Part shown: positions 20,279 to 29,483 of the stretch, one piece after another | Position numbering within the stretch: the stretch's first letter is position 1 | Layout: each line of letters opens with the position of its first letter | Source of the DNA: Bog-473 sp963788585 | GTDB lineage: Bacteria > Actinomycetota > Acidimicrobiia > Acidimicrobiales > RAAP-2 | Assembly (NCBI GenBank): GCA_963788585.1 | Contig: CAWBHA010000003.1 | Coordinates: forward strand, 2,356,001-2,420,000 | Direction of reading: 5' to 3' | Length of the DNA: 64,000 nucleotides | Notes under the pieces: model-generated | Told to the model about the DNA's origin: nothing | What the model saw: the letters and a program-made list of their open reading frames with translations, nothing else | Databases searched by the model: none | Position numbers and translations under genes: made by a program

Positions 20279-22462
20279 GCCGCCCGTCTCGCACGTTAGC
20301 CCGTCCAAGGCGCGCCGCAGGAACGACTCCACCTCGCCGCGGTCGACGCTGCGGCGCATCGGCGGCAGCGTCGCCAGCAGCACGCCGCGGTAGCGACGCG
20401 GTGGCCAGTCGGGGGTCGAGCACGGCGACGACGCCCCGGTCCTCCGCGTTGCGGATGAGCCGTCCCGCCCCCTGCGCCAGCAGGGTGGCCGCCCGTGGCA
20501 GGTCCACCAGCGAGAAGGCGCGCCCGCCCGCCCGGTCGCGCCGCGCCTGCAGGAGCGGGTCGTCGGGACGCGGGAAGGGGAGGCGATCGATGGTGACCAG
20601 CGAGAGCGCGCGGCCGGGAATGTCGACGCCCTGCCAGAAGCCGAGGGTGGCGAAGAGGCACGAGGTCTCGTCGCGCGGCGAACTCCTCGAGCAGGCGCCC
20701 CTTGGGCCGGTCGCCCTGCAGCAGCACCGCGTAGGGGAGCTCGGGGGCGAGCGCCTCGGCGGCCGCCTCGGTGGCCCGCCGGCTGGTGAAGAGGGCGAGC
20801 GTGCGCCCGCCCGCCGCCTCGAGCAGCTGGGCCAGCTCCTCGTGCAGCGCCTCCTCCGCGCCCTGGGCGCGCCGGTCGGGCAGGTGCCGGGCCACGTAGA
20901 GCAGCGCGTGGGCGCGGTAGTCGAAGGGACTGCCGACGTTGAGCTCCTCGGTCGCGAAGGCCTCGAGGCCGACGCGCTCGACGATGCGCGGCGGGATGGT
21001 CGCGCTGGTCAGCACCGACGTCACCTCGCCCCAGAGCGTCGACGAGAGCGCCGGCCCGACGTCGATGGGGGAGAGGCGCAGCCGCACGTTGCGCCGCGTC
21101 CCGTCGACCCAGGCCACCTCGCCGTCGTGCCGCGTCTCGAGGCGGTGCAGGTCCTCGGAGAGGTGGGCGGCCGCCTGCAGCGTGCGGGTCTTGCGGCTCG
21201 CCCGGTCGGGTTCGGCCGCCTCGCCCTCGCCCAGGAAGCTGCGCTGCGCCCCGCTTCGCCGCAACGCGTCGGTGACCCGCCGGCTCAGCTCGGCGGCCTG
21301 CGCCACGGTCTCGGCCAGCTCGCGGTCGTCGCCCGAGCCCCGACCCGGCCCACGTTCGTCGTCCTGGAGCACGCGCGTCCCGATCCGCTCTCCGAGCAGC
21401 GCACCCAGCCGGTCGCCGGCGGTTGCCAGACGACTCGAGCAGCGCCGCGTCCCGCAGTTCGACCAGGGGTCGGGCGGCGGTGACGAGCGAGCGGAAGCGT
21501 CCGGGCGTGACCTCGACCCCGAGGCTCGCGGTCATGACCTCCTCGAGCTCGTGTGCCTCGTCGAAGACGACGACCTCGTGCTCGGGCAGCACGGCACCGC
21601 CGCTGGCGAGGTGCGCACCGTAGAGGTGGGTGTTGACCACGACGATGTCGGCCGCCGCGGCGCGATCGCGGGCCGCCTCGGCGAAGCAGCGGCCGCCCTG
21701 CGGGCAGTTGAAGGCGCCGGGGCACTCCCGTGGCCCGACGCTGAGCATGTTCCAGGCGCGGTCCGAGGGTTCGAAGGCGAGGTCGCCCCGGTCGCCGGTG
21801 TCCGCGGTCTGTGACCAGGCGACGAGGCGGCGCACCTCCTCGACCAGTCCTTCGGGGGGCGCCTCGGCCCCCTCGCCGCCGGCGACAACTTCAGCCGTCT
21901 CGGCCTCGTCCGCCCGGCCGCCGGCCTGGTCGCCCAGCTCGGCCTGGACGCCACCGGCGCCCACCTCGCTGACCCGCTGGCGGCAGACGTAGTTGCTCCG
22001 CCCCTTCAAGACGGCGACGTCGAGCGGGACGTCCAACCCGAGCCCGGACTCGACCAGGGGGAGGTCCTTGTCGGCCAGCTGGTCCTGGAGGGCCTTGGTG
22101 GCCGTCGCCACGACGACCTTCTTCCCGCTCAGCGCGGCGGGGACGAGATAGGCCAGCGACTTGCCCGTCCCGGTGCCCGCTTGCACCACCAGGTGCGTCT
22201 GGGTGACCAGGGCCTCGGCGACGGCGCGGCACATCTCCTGCTGCTCCGGCCGGTGCTCGCCCCCCGACATCTGCGCCGTGATCTTGTCGAGCGCGTCGAC
22301 GCCGTCGTCGCCGGCCTGGCGTGCATCGAGGGGCGACCCGGCGGCGCCGATGCCGCGCGCGCCGTTGAGGTCCGGTTCCTCGAAGACGTCGAGCGCGTCG
22401 AGGGGGTCGGTGTCCGGAGCCCAGGCTGCCTGGTCCTCGTCCTTGTCCTCGTCGGCCGCCAT
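20156..22462 (-). CDS. dinG: DinG/YoaA-type ATP-dependent DNA helicase (three apparent frameshifts)
   Basis: A superfamily 2, XPD-like 5'-3' helicase. ATG 22462 is followed by an acidic tail, then motif Q/I V-V-Q-A-G-T-G-T-G-K-S-L-A-Y-L, the iron-sulphur cysteine region (about C-R-Q-R to C-P-Q-G-G-R-C), and the DEAH box V-V-F-D-E-A-H-E-L. One base must be skipped near 21427, 20670 and 20396. The recovered pieces are L-T-S-A-T-I-P, then L-F-A-T-L-G-F-W-Q-G-V-D-I-P-G, then L-A-Q-G-A-G-R-L-I-R-N. The true C-terminus is uncertain: this frame stops at 20156, inside the antisense of era, while a stop in another frame at 20296 would avoid that overlap. The start looks leaderless. Confidence 0.85.
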   Translation of the reverse strand: MAADEDKDEDQAAWAPDTDPLDALDVFEEPDLNGARGIGAAGSPLDARQAGDDGVDALDKITAQMSGGEHRPEQQEMCRAVAEALVTQTHLVVQAGTGTGKSLAYLVPAALSGKKVVVATATKALQDQLADKDLPLVESGLGLDVPLDVAVLKGRSNYVCRQRVSEVGAGGVQAELGDQAGGRADEAETAEVVAGGEGAEAPPEGLVEEVRRLVAWSQTADTGDRGDLAFEPSDRAWNMLSVGPRECPGAFNCPQGGRCFAEAARDRAAAADIVVVNTHLYGAHLASGGAVLPEHEVVVFDEAHELEEVMTASLGVEVTPGRFRSLVTAARPLVELRDAALLESSGNRRRPAGCAARRADRDARAPGRRTWAGSGLGRRPRAGRDRGAGRRAEPAGHRRVAAKRGAAQLPGRGRGGRTRPGEPQDPHAAGGRPPLRGPAPPRDAARRRGGLGRRDAAQRAAAPLPHRRRAGALVDALGRGDVGADQRDHPAAHRRARRPRGLRDRGAQRRQSLRLPRPRAALRGPAPARPARPGRGGGAARGAGPAARGGGRAHARPLHQPAGHRGGRRGARPRAPLRGAAAGRPAQGAPARGVRRATRPRASSPPSASGRASTFPAARSRWSPSIASPSRVPTTRSCRRGATGRAGAPSRWWTCHGRPPCWRRGRDGSSATRRTGASSPCSTPDWPPRRYRGVLLATLPPMRRSVDRGEVESFLRRALDGLTCETGGSVAEAVEHLGAVLPVLLDLHVEVEVGALGQRLAHGDADLP

Positions 22463-22470
22463 CGCGGCCG

Positions 22471-22476
22471 ACGCTA
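22471..22476 (-). promoter_or_regulatory. Candidate -10 box, leaderless dinG
   Basis: TAGCGT on the minus strand, 8 bp before ATG 22462. The hexamer and spacing are the same as at 7312 and 7420. Confidence 0.4.
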
Positions 22477-22593
22477 CCGCCGCGCTGTGCCGGGGCCCGA
22501 CCGTGGTTCGGGCATAATTGCCGTCGGCGAGGGTCTGGGCGGTCGAGGCGGCGTGTCGGCGACCGGATCGAGGCGAGGCGGAATCGAGGCGGA

Positions 22594-24069
22594 ATGCAGG
22601 AAGGCGAGGAGGCGGCCGCGTCCCCACCCCCGGCGCGGGGCTGGTACCCGGCCCCGGGACAGCCCGGCTACCAGCGCTTCTGGGACGGGCAGAAGTGGAC
22701 GAGCCATCGGTACTGGGGGGTCGATCCCGCCGCTGCGGGCGGTGCGAGCACGCCGCCGGCCATGCCAGCGTCGTCCGGCGCGCCGAGGGGACAGGCCCCA
22801 GGTCCGTGGCGACCTTCTCCCGACGCCCCGCCCCAGTACCGGGGATTCTTCGACGTCCCGTTCAATCCGAGGAGCCCGTCGCGCTACGTCGCCTCCGCGT
22901 GTCTGTTCGTCGCCCTCCTCGTTCTCGCCTCCGCGTTCCGCGGCTCTGCATTCGGCGGCTCTGCATGGGGTCGCTTCCCGTGGCAGCTGGTCGCACTTTC
23001 GCTGGGGCTGACCGTGCTCTCGTTCGTCCTGTTTGGCTGGCGGCGCTGGCGCAACCCGGCCCGCTGGGCCGCGATCCGCGAGCCGATCCTCTTCAGCGCC
23101 AAGGTCTGGGTGCGCTTCGCCTACGTGCCGAACTGGATGTACCCCTCCATGGGGCTCGGACGCTGGGATCTCGCCGTGCGCACCGACACCTTCCAGATCA
23201 CCCGCTGGATGTTCGGCAACCGCGACGGGGCATCGAGCACCTTCTTCAACGGGAGCGAGACCACCATGTGGCCGGCGTCCGTCGGCGGCCGGGACTGCAT
23301 CGTCGTCTCGGGTCCGACCTACAACCGTGCGAAGGTCGAGTTCGCCTTCTCGGCGGGTGACGGGAACGCAGCGGCGTGGAACGCGCTCGCGTCGGCGGGG
23401 GTCATCGCGGTGCCGGGTCCCGCCAGCGCGCCGGGCGTTGCGGGCCCCCCAGGGCCGGCCCCCCCGGCGCCGCCCACCTCGGCCCGGGACGCCGCCACCG
23501 CACCGGCCAGCGGGTTCCGACGTGTCGGCGCCAATTTGGGATCGACCCCGCTCCCCGGCGCCCCCGCGGTGCAGGCGGCATCGCTCGGCCCTTTCGGACG
23601 CCCGCGCCGACGTGCGATCTCCACGGCGCAGGGGCGCACCGCGATGATCGCGGTGGGTGTGCTGTTCCTCGCGTTGTTCCCGCTCCTCACCATCCTCATG
23701 CGGGACGGTGTGGTGCCCTTGCCGGGACCGGCGGGCGTCCTGAGCCAGGGTGCCGTGCGCCAGGGTGCCGTGAGCCCGAATACCGAGGTCCAGACGACGC
23801 AGTGCGCCCCCAGCGCGACCCCGGGCGGCCCGGTCGAATGGACCGGCACGCTGACGGCCAACGCCGAGCTCGAGCAGCAGCGTTCGGTCGAGGTGCGGCT
23901 CGTCGCGGTGACGGCGAATCAGGCGGTGGCGGGGCAGACGGTGGTGAACTTCGCGATCACGGCGGCCTCGGGTCTCGTGCCGCTGGGTCCCGCCCAGATC
24001 CCGGTAGCCACGGCATCGGGTCCGCTCCAGTGTGAGGCCGCGTTCGTCTACCCGAACGGCCTGGGTTGA
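22594..24069 (+). CDS. DUF2510-domain membrane protein
   Basis: A 491-residue protein. Residues about 17-43 form a DUF2510 module: G-W-Y-P-A-P-G-Q-P, then R-F-W-D-G-Q-K-W-T, an actinobacterial membrane-associated motif. A Pro/Ala/Gly-rich linker follows, then two adjacent hydrophobic segments (around residues 100-146), a folded region of about 120 residues, another Pro/Ala linker, a third membrane segment (M-I-A-V-G-V-L-F-L-A-L-F-P-L-L) and an extracellular C-terminal domain of about 120 residues. I do not recognise a specific function; a secretion- or envelope-related role is only suggested by DUF2510. GAGGCGG precedes the ATG. It converges on the membrane protein at 24140. Confidence 0.7.
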   Translation: MQEGEEAAASPPPARGWYPAPGQPGYQRFWDGQKWTSHRYWGVDPAAAGGASTPPAMPASSGAPRGQAPGPWRPSPDAPPQYRGFFDVPFNPRSPSRYVASACLFVALLVLASAFRGSAFGGSAWGRFPWQLVALSLGLTVLSFVLFGWRRWRNPARWAAIREPILFSAKVWVRFAYVPNWMYPSMGLGRWDLAVRTDTFQITRWMFGNRDGASSTFFNGSETTMWPASVGGRDCIVVSGPTYNRAKVEFAFSAGDGNAAAWNALASAGVIAVPGPASAPGVAGPPGPAPPAPPTSARDAATAPASGFRRVGANLGSTPLPGAPAVQAASLGPFGRPRRRAISTAQGRTAMIAVGVLFLALFPLLTILMRDGVVPLPGPAGVLSQGAVRQGAVSPNTEVQTTQCAPSATPGGPVEWTGTLTANAELEQQRSVEVRLVAVTANQAVAGQTVVNFAITAASGLVPLGPAQIPVATASGPLQCEAAFVYPNGLG

Positions 24070-24071
24070 TC

Positions 24072-24112
24072 GCTACGGAGCCCGGTTCTCTACCGCCACC
24101 ACTACCTCAGCC
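24072..24112 (-). pseudogene. Remnant of a hemerythrin-like gene 3' end
   Basis: On the minus strand these 41 bp read A-E-V-V-V-A-V-E-N-R-A-P-stop. The last codons of the hemerythrin gene at 26644-26684 read A-D-V-V-V-A-V-Q-N-R-A-S-stop, and 34 of 41 bases are identical. No further similarity extends to the right of it. It appears to be the tail of a paralogue, and the membrane-protein gene lies between the two copies. Confidence 0.5.
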
Positions 24113-24139
24113 GTATTCAGCAGAACCGAGTACGGCTCA

Positions 24140-26347
24140 TCAGGGGTCTCGGTTCTTGACGGTGATCGGGACGCTCGAGCTGAGCCCGCTCGCCCCGCCG
24201 GCGTCGTAGGCGATGCTCTGCAACGAGTAGGTGCCGTTCGCAACGGTGGTCGTGTCCCACGACGTTGACCATCCGGCGAGTGACAATGAGCTGCCGCCGA
24301 TCACAATGCTTTGATGGCTCTCGTCGGTGAGGAGGAATTCGACTTTCGTCACACGGACCCAGGCGCTCGCACCGGCATCGAGCACCGCTGTGCCCGAGAG
24401 GGTGGCACCGTTCGCCGGCAGTTTCACGCTCGTGACGATGTGTGGCAGGAACTCTTCGTGACTCGGCCGGCCGTGCCAATCGGCCCACATGGAGAACTTG
24501 CCTGCCGAAAGCGTGGGAGGGCCGAGGGCATCGTTGAACAGCTCCATGACCGGACCGCTACCGCCTGTGGAGCGATCGACGATGACCAATCGGACGTCAT
24601 AGTTGGACAGCGAAGCCCGGGTGGAACGCACCAGCTCGGGGTCGACCGGCGGCGCCGGTCCGTAGAGTTGCCCGAAGCCGTAGAGCCCACTCTGGTTGGC
24701 GAGAAATTGTTGGAGACCGCGGGGCCTCATCAAAGGCGCACCGAAGGAGTATCCGCTCGAATCTGGGCGATACGCGTAGCCCCCGAGAAGGCGAAAATCG
24801 AAGCCGCCTTCGGCTTGCCAGAGCATTGGCTGCATTTGGAGAAATGTGTCATACGGATAGGTGATGGCCACTGGATTTCCTGCTGGAATCGCGTCGAGTA
24901 ACTTCGCCGGCAGCGCCGTAGCCGGAAGTGCAGCATTCCCCTCTAAGTCGTCAGCTCCGTGGGCATATGGCCACTGCGGAAGTTGGGTGACCACGAGCAC
25001 GGCGAGGGTTGCCCCGAGGAAGAACGTGCTGACCCATCGATCAGCCGGATGTCGTTGAGCATTGCCGTCGCGAATGCCCCGGGTGGAGGCTCGTCGCAAA
25101 TCGTCCAGCCCGAACGCAATCACCGCCGCCAGGAAAGCACCCACTTCGAAGGAGATCCGGCTCGCCAAGATGTTGTCGAGTAACGGGAAATGTTCCAGCA
25201 GCACGAAGGGCAGCGGGATGTCGCTGAGATGATGGTCGACGGCCAGATCGGGTCCGAGCGAGAGGAGCGCAGCACCGACGAGGAGGACCGCCGTCAGCTG
25301 CATTCGCGGACTACGACGAGAGAACCACACGAGGATTCCCGCCAGGACCAGGAGCGGGACACCGATGTAACCGCCATCCTCGTTCGGGACACCCCCTACG
25401 TTCAGGCGCGCTCCAATCGAACGCATTCCCAGTGAGACCTTTTCCAGCGGCCCTGGGACCACAAAGTTGAGGAGGTCGTTGTGGAAGCCATTCGGAATGC
25501 CCACCGCGGTCCCCGTGGAGTGCTGAGGTCCGGCGAGGAGCATCCAGAGGGGATAGGCCAGCAGCACGATCGCTACCGCGAGAGCGACGCCGAATGGCTT
25601 CAAAGCGGTGCGCGCCAACGCCGCGACGTCGGCCCGTCGGTGGATCGCGACGCATGCCACTGCCACAACGGTGAAGATGGCGACTGTCGCAAGCACCTCC
25701 GGTGAGATGAGGTATTGGGCCGCGACGAGAAGGCCGAGTTGGATCCCGAGTCGGCGGGGCGACCCCGAACGCTGCATGATGGAGGCGACGGTCAACGCGA
25801 TGAACGGCGGCAGCGGTACGAAGATAAGCTGCATATGGCCAAGGCCTTGGCTCACCATGTAGGGCGAGAAGCCATAGATCAGCCCACCGAGCGCGGCGCT
25901 CGGGCCCCACACCTTCCATTTTCGCAGTACCACGTACGCGGCGGTCGCCGAGAGCGGCATGCCGAGCAGCATGACGACATTCGCTCTGACCACCGGGCTG
26001 AGCACCGGAGCGAAGGGCGCGGTCATCAGACCGAGCAGAGGACTTGCCTGGTTCTGTGCCAGATTCACTCCGGTGGGCACGAATATGGCGTTGCTGAAGA
26101 ACGGGTTCAGACCATGGGCGAGCGCATTGGGAATCCAATCGAGGAACCAGACGGACTGCGTGAAGTCCCCCTCGGCACTGAAGAGGCGTTGCGAGATCCC
26201 CGGGTAGACAGGCCAGTACGCAAAGATCCCGATCAAGACGTACACGGCGATCACGAACGCCGCAGGAAGCACCTTGCGAAGTGCGGAAGGGTCAGAAACC
26301 GTCTGGTCGGCCTGCCGGCGCGTCGTGATCACCGTGTCGACGGCCAT
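24140..26347 (-). CDS. Multi-pass membrane protein with C-terminal Ig-like domain
   Basis: A 735-residue protein with about eleven hydrophobic segments in residues 28-440, starting A-A-F-V-I-A-V-Y-V-L-I-G-I-F. A large extracytoplasmic region follows, with a C-terminal Ig-like fold (N-G-T-Y-S-L-Q-S-I-A-Y-D-A-G-G, then V-P-I-T-V-K-N). The acidic first loop (F-S-A-E-G-D-F-T-Q) and overall plan resemble GT-C or YfhO-like lipid-linked glycosyltransferases, but I see no motif that proves it. ATG 26347 is preceded by AGGAAA; a GTG directly before it is an alternative. Base composition looks less GC-rich than the neighbours. It lies between two copies of a hemerythrin 3' end, which suggests insertion. 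Confidence 0.65.
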   Translation of the reverse strand: MAVDTVITTRRQADQTVSDPSALRKVLPAAFVIAVYVLIGIFAYWPVYPGISQRLFSAEGDFTQSVWFLDWIPNALAHGLNPFFSNAIFVPTGVNLAQNQASPLLGLMTAPFAPVLSPVVRANVVMLLGMPLSATAAYVVLRKWKVWGPSAALGGLIYGFSPYMVSQGLGHMQLIFVPLPPFIALTVASIMQRSGSPRRLGIQLGLLVAAQYLISPEVLATVAIFTVVAVACVAIHRRADVAALARTALKPFGVALAVAIVLLAYPLWMLLAGPQHSTGTAVGIPNGFHNDLLNFVVPGPLEKVSLGMRSIGARLNVGGVPNEDGGYIGVPLLVLAGILVWFSRRSPRMQLTAVLLVGAALLSLGPDLAVDHHLSDIPLPFVLLEHFPLLDNILASRISFEVGAFLAAVIAFGLDDLRRASTRGIRDGNAQRHPADRWVSTFFLGATLAVLVVTQLPQWPYAHGADDLEGNAALPATALPAKLLDAIPAGNPVAITYPYDTFLQMQPMLWQAEGGFDFRLLGGYAYRPDSSGYSFGAPLMRPRGLQQFLANQSGLYGFGQLYGPAPPVDPELVRSTRASLSNYDVRLVIVDRSTGGSGPVMELFNDALGPPTLSAGKFSMWADWHGRPSHEEFLPHIVTSVKLPANGATLSGTAVLDAGASAWVRVTKVEFLLTDESHQSIVIGGSSLSLAGWSTSWDTTTVANGTYSLQSIAYDAGGASGLSSSVPITVKNRDP

Positions 26348-26644
26348 CACGGATTTCCTATTCGCGAACCGTCACTATTCAGGTCAGATCGGCTCGAGCT
26401 CCGAAGCTCGACCTCTGACCTCCGGTCGTGTAGCGATCTGCTGCCTGGTCGAGCTGGACGACGCATCGCTCCGCCCCCATCGTGGCTACGACATTGACGC
26501 AGCCTGAGGCAGCGAACCTGTCTAAGGTTGCTCGCCAACTGTAGATCGAGCTCAAACGAACGCCAACGCTGTTCGGCGGATCGGGCGGCCCGCTGGGCCC
26601 GCCGGGCCCGCCGAGACACCGAGCAGCCGGGACCGCCTAACCGG

Positions 26645-27319
26645 CTACGAGGCCCGGTTCTGCACCGCCACCACGACGTCGGCCGAGTAGTCCTTGAAGG
26701 CCTGCTCACCGAACCCGGTCCACATCTCGACCGCCGGGGGCGGCATGTGCTCGAGCATCGCCGTCCGCTGCTCGTCGGTCATGCGCTCGCGGATCAGACC
26801 GAGGATCAGCCAGATCTTGTCGCCGTGGAAGTTGGCCATGCCGTGGGCGGGCAGCTGCCCCCACTCCTCGATGGACAGGTTCTCGGCCGCAAGCGGCAAC
26901 ACGTTCGTTTCTTCGTCGCTCAGGTGCTCGAGCAGGTGATCGTGGAGCGCGACCAGGTCGTCCCGTGCCGCCTGGTGCGCCGCGCCGTCGCCGCCCGGCC
27001 ACGCCGCCAGCGACGTGCGGGCGCTCCCCAGGAGAGCCAGGGCCTCGCGGTGCTGGTCGTCCATGTGGTCGACCAGGGCGTCCTGGCCGGCGCAGCGCTC
27101 CTTGAGCAGCGGGAAGACCAGCTTCTCCTCGCCGTCGTGGTGCGCCTCCAAGAACGACAGGATGTTCTCGTAGTAGTTGGCGATCAGCGCGATCCGATCG
27201 GCGTCGTCGGCGGCCCCGCCGACCAAGTCGGGAGCTGCGTGCAGGGTGTCACGGAAGACGCCGTGCACGGCGTACATGTCGTTGACGTCGGGACGTGGTG
27301 TCGTGGATGGTGCGGGCAT
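26645..27319 (-). CDS. Hemerythrin-like (HHE) cation-binding protein
   Basis: A 224-residue helical protein with the di-iron HHE pattern: H-G-V-F-R-D, H-H-D-G-E-E-K-L-V-F-P, D-D-Q-H, H-D-H-L-L-E-H-L-S-D-E-E, and a later H-G-M-A-N-F-H. Hemerythrin-like proteins bind O2, NO or iron. The substrate here is unknown, although the cytoplasmic location is clear because there is no signal peptide. ATG 27319 is preceded by AAGGAGG. It is divergent from uppS. A related tail sequence lies at 24072-24112. Confidence 0.85.
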   Translation of the reverse strand: MPAPSTTPRPDVNDMYAVHGVFRDTLHAAPDLVGGAADDADRIALIANYYENILSFLEAHHDGEEKLVFPLLKERCAGQDALVDHMDDQHREALALLGSARTSLAAWPGGDGAAHQAARDDLVALHDHLLEHLSDEETNVLPLAAENLSIEEWGQLPAHGMANFHGDKIWLILGLIRERMTDEQRTAMLEHMPPPAVEMWTGFGEQAFKDYSADVVVAVQNRAS

Positions 27320-27495
27320 GGGGGCCTCCTTCTGTGGCTTCTGTGGTCGTCGCCAACCCCTGACCTCCCGGACGGGGACGCCATACTTCAACACGAATTG
27401 CCGGGGCGATGCACGGGCCGATGCACTGCCCGGAGCAGGGGCCGGTGCAGGGGACCGCGCCGAGCAGTGCGGGAACCCCTCACCTCGGGCCGCGG

Positions 27496-27501
27496 TAGGT
27501 T
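27496..27501 (+). promoter_or_regulatory. Candidate -10 box, leaderless uppS
   Basis: TAGGTT, 6 bp before GTG 27508, with no Shine-Dalgarno sequence. Confidence 0.4.
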
Positions 27502-27507
27502 CGGCAG

Positions 27508-28311
27508 GTGACCACCACCGCCCGCCGGGAGGGGGGTGCAGAGGCGGAGGGCCCCGATCCCTCTCGCGACCAGGACTCCGAGCGGCCCGACCCGGTCCCC
27601 CCGGAGCTCGATCTGGCCCGGGTCCCCACGCACGTCGGATGCGTCATGGATGGCAACGGCCGTTGGGCCGCCGCCCGCGGGCTGCCCCGCACCGAGGGCC
27701 ACGCCGCCGGTGAGACCGCGCTGCTCGATGTGGTCAACGGCGCCCTCGAGATCGGCGTCAAGTGGATCACCCTCTACGCCTTTTCCACGGAGAACTGGCG
27801 GCGGCCGCCCGACGAGGTGCGCTACCTCATGAACTTCAACCAGTCGCTGCTGATGCGCCGGCGCGACGAGCTCAACGAGAAGGGGGTGCAGATCCGCTTC
27901 GCCGGCCGCCGCGACTGGCGCGTGCCCCGCCGGGTGCTCAAGCGCATGGACGAATCGATCGAGCTCACCCGGCACAACACGCGCATGGTGATGACGATGG
28001 CCTTCAATTACGGCGGGCGGGCCGAGATCGTCGACGCCGTACGCGCCCTCGTCGCCGAGGGGACGCCGGCCAACAAGGTGGACGAGAAGGCGATCCGGCG
28101 CCACCTCTACTTCCCCGACATGCCCGACCCCGACCTGGTGATCCGGACGTCGGGCGAGACGCGCATCTCGAACTTCCTGCTGTGGGAGATCGCCTACAGC
28201 GAGCTGATCTTCCCCGACATCCTCTGGCCCGACATGCGCCGGCGTCATCTCTACGAGGCCGTGATCGAGTTCCAGCGGCGGGTGCGCCGCTTCGGGGCCG
28301 TCACCCCCTGA
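27508..28311 (+). CDS. uppS: Isoprenyl transferase (undecaprenyl/decaprenyl diphosphate synthase type)
   Basis: A 267-residue cis-prenyltransferase making the polyprenyl carrier used for wall and glycan synthesis. Family motifs are H-V-G-C-V-M-D-G-N-G-R-W-A with the catalytic Asp, F-S-T-E-N-W-R-R-P, A-F-N-Y-G-G-R-A-E-I, and D-L-V-I-R-T-S-G-E-T-R-I-S-N-F-L-L-W. The first 35 residues are acidic and variable. The chain length of the product cannot be read from the sequence. It is first in a run with a small membrane protein, recO, hemW and glyS. Confidence 0.95.
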   Translation: MTTTARREGGAEAEGPDPSRDQDSERPDPVPPELDLARVPTHVGCVMDGNGRWAAARGLPRTEGHAAGETALLDVVNGALEIGVKWITLYAFSTENWRRPPDEVRYLMNFNQSLLMRRRDELNEKGVQIRFAGRRDWRVPRRVLKRMDESIELTRHNTRMVMTMAFNYGGRAEIVDAVRALVAEGTPANKVDEKAIRRHLYFPDMPDPDLVIRTSGETRISNFLLWEIAYSELIFPDILWPDMRRRHLYEAVIEFQRRVRRFGAVTP

Positions 28312-28367
28312 GCCGTCGCCCGGGCCGTCACCCCCGGACCCCGCCGGATGCGAGAATGGGGGGTCCT

Positions 28368-28751
28368 ATGAGCCTCAGCCGGATCGCCGTGGCGGCCGGG
28401 ATCGCCCTGCTCACCGCCTTCGTCCTGGTGGTGTACCTGGCCGGTCCCTACGGCCTGCGGACCGTGATCATCGTGGTGGTGACCATGGCGGCGCTGGTCG
28501 GAGCCGGCAACCTCCTCTACGGCCGTCGCTCGCACTACGCGGCGGCCCAGGCGCGCAACCGGCCGGATCAGGACGCGCACGACCGGGCGGCCGACGTGGC
28601 CGCCGACGCCCGCCGGGCCACGGCAGAGGCGGCCAGGCGGGGCGAGCGCTACTGCCCGCTCGACCCGGCCCACCACGAACCGGCCCACCACGACCCGGCC
28701 CACCACGACCCGGCCCACCACGAACCGGCCGCACCGCCCCCCGGCCCGTGA
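28368..28751 (+). CDS. Small membrane protein with His-rich tandem tail
   Basis: A 127-residue protein I do not recognise. Two hydrophobic segments occupy about residues 5-27 and 34-48, separated by G-P-Y-G-L-R-T. A charged Ala/Arg-rich helix follows. The last 25 residues consist of four P-A-H-H-(D/E) pentapeptides (15-bp DNA repeats at about 28667-28730) and a Pro-rich end. The paired His could bind metal ions; this is inference. ATG 28368 lacks a strong Shine-Dalgarno. The stop overlaps the recO GTG (GTGA), so expression is coupled to recO. Confidence 0.6.
   Translation: MSLSRIAVAAGIALLTAFVLVVYLAGPYGLRTVIIVVVTMAALVGAGNLLYGRRSHYAAAQARNRPDQDAHDRAADVAADARRATAEAARRGERYCPLDPAHHEPAHHDPAHHDPAHHEPAAPPPGP
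28667..28730. repeat. 15-bp tandem repeat encoding P-A-H-H-(D/E)
   Basis: Four copies of ccggcccaccacga(a/c)c-type units lie end to end in the small membrane protein gene, with changes only at the Asp/Glu codon. Confidence 0.8.
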
Positions 28752-29483
28752 GCCTGTTCCGCGACAAGGGCGTCGTCCTGCGCAGCTACCGCCTGGGCGA
28801 GGCCGACCGCATCGTCGTGTTCCTGACCGAGCGCCACGGCAAGGTGCGCGCGGTGGCCAAGGGCGTGCGCAAGACCACGTCGAAATTCGGCGGCGCGCCT
28901 CGAGCCGCTGACCCACGTGGACCTGTTGCTCTGGCAGGGCCGGAGCGACCTCGACATCGTCAACCAGGTCGAGGTGCTCGATGCGTACCGCGCCGTCCGC
29001 GAGGACCTGCGTCTCCTTCCCCGCGGGATGTCGCTCCTCGAGGTGGCCGACCAGCTGGCCCAGGAGCGCCACCCCGATCCGCGCCTGTACGCCATGCTGA
29101 CCGGTGCGCTGCGCGCGCTGGCGGACGACAAGGCCGACCCCGCGCTCCTCGCGTCGTCGTTCTTCTTGAAGGCGCTCGTCCTCGAGGGCGCCGGCCCGGT
29201 CCTCGATGCGTGTGCCGTCTGCGACGAGCCCGAGGGCACCGTCGAGCTCGTCGCCTTCGACCTCGTCGCCGGGGGCACGCTGTGCCGGGCCCATCGCAGC
29301 GGCCGTCCCCTGAGCCCCGCGGCGCTGGCACTGTTGCGCCGCATCCTGGGCGGCGACCTGGCCGCGGTGCTGTCGGGCCCGCCGCCCGCCGGGGCCGACG
29401 AGGCGGCCGAGCTCGCCACCGAGGCGATGGAGGTCCACCTCGACCGCCGCATCCGCTCGGTGCGCTCGACGGCCGGCCTTTGA
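28748..29483 (+). CDS. recO: DNA repair protein RecO (apparent frameshift)
   Basis: RecO loads RecA at gaps together with RecR. The N-terminal OB-fold reads D-K-G-V-V-L-R-S-Y-R-L-G-E-A-D-R-I-V-V-F, then A-K-G-V-R-K-T-T-S-K-F-G. One base must be skipped near 28891 to continue R-L-E-P-L-T-H-V-D-L-L-L-W-Q-G-R, after which the frame is open to TGA 29483. The zinc-finger region keeps C-A-V-C and a later C-R-A-H. The total of about 245 residues is normal. GTG 28748 overlaps the previous stop; the recO stop overlaps the hemW TTG. Confidence 0.92.

Noticed and set aside
20296..20298. Use of the stop at 20296 as the dinG end
   Set aside because: It lies in a different frame from the last conserved dinG segment, so a further frame change would be needed; I note it only as an alternative.
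24032..24268. A short plus-strand gene after the DUF2510 gene
   Set aside because: The sequence is better explained by the minus-strand hemerythrin-like tail and the end of the membrane-protein gene.
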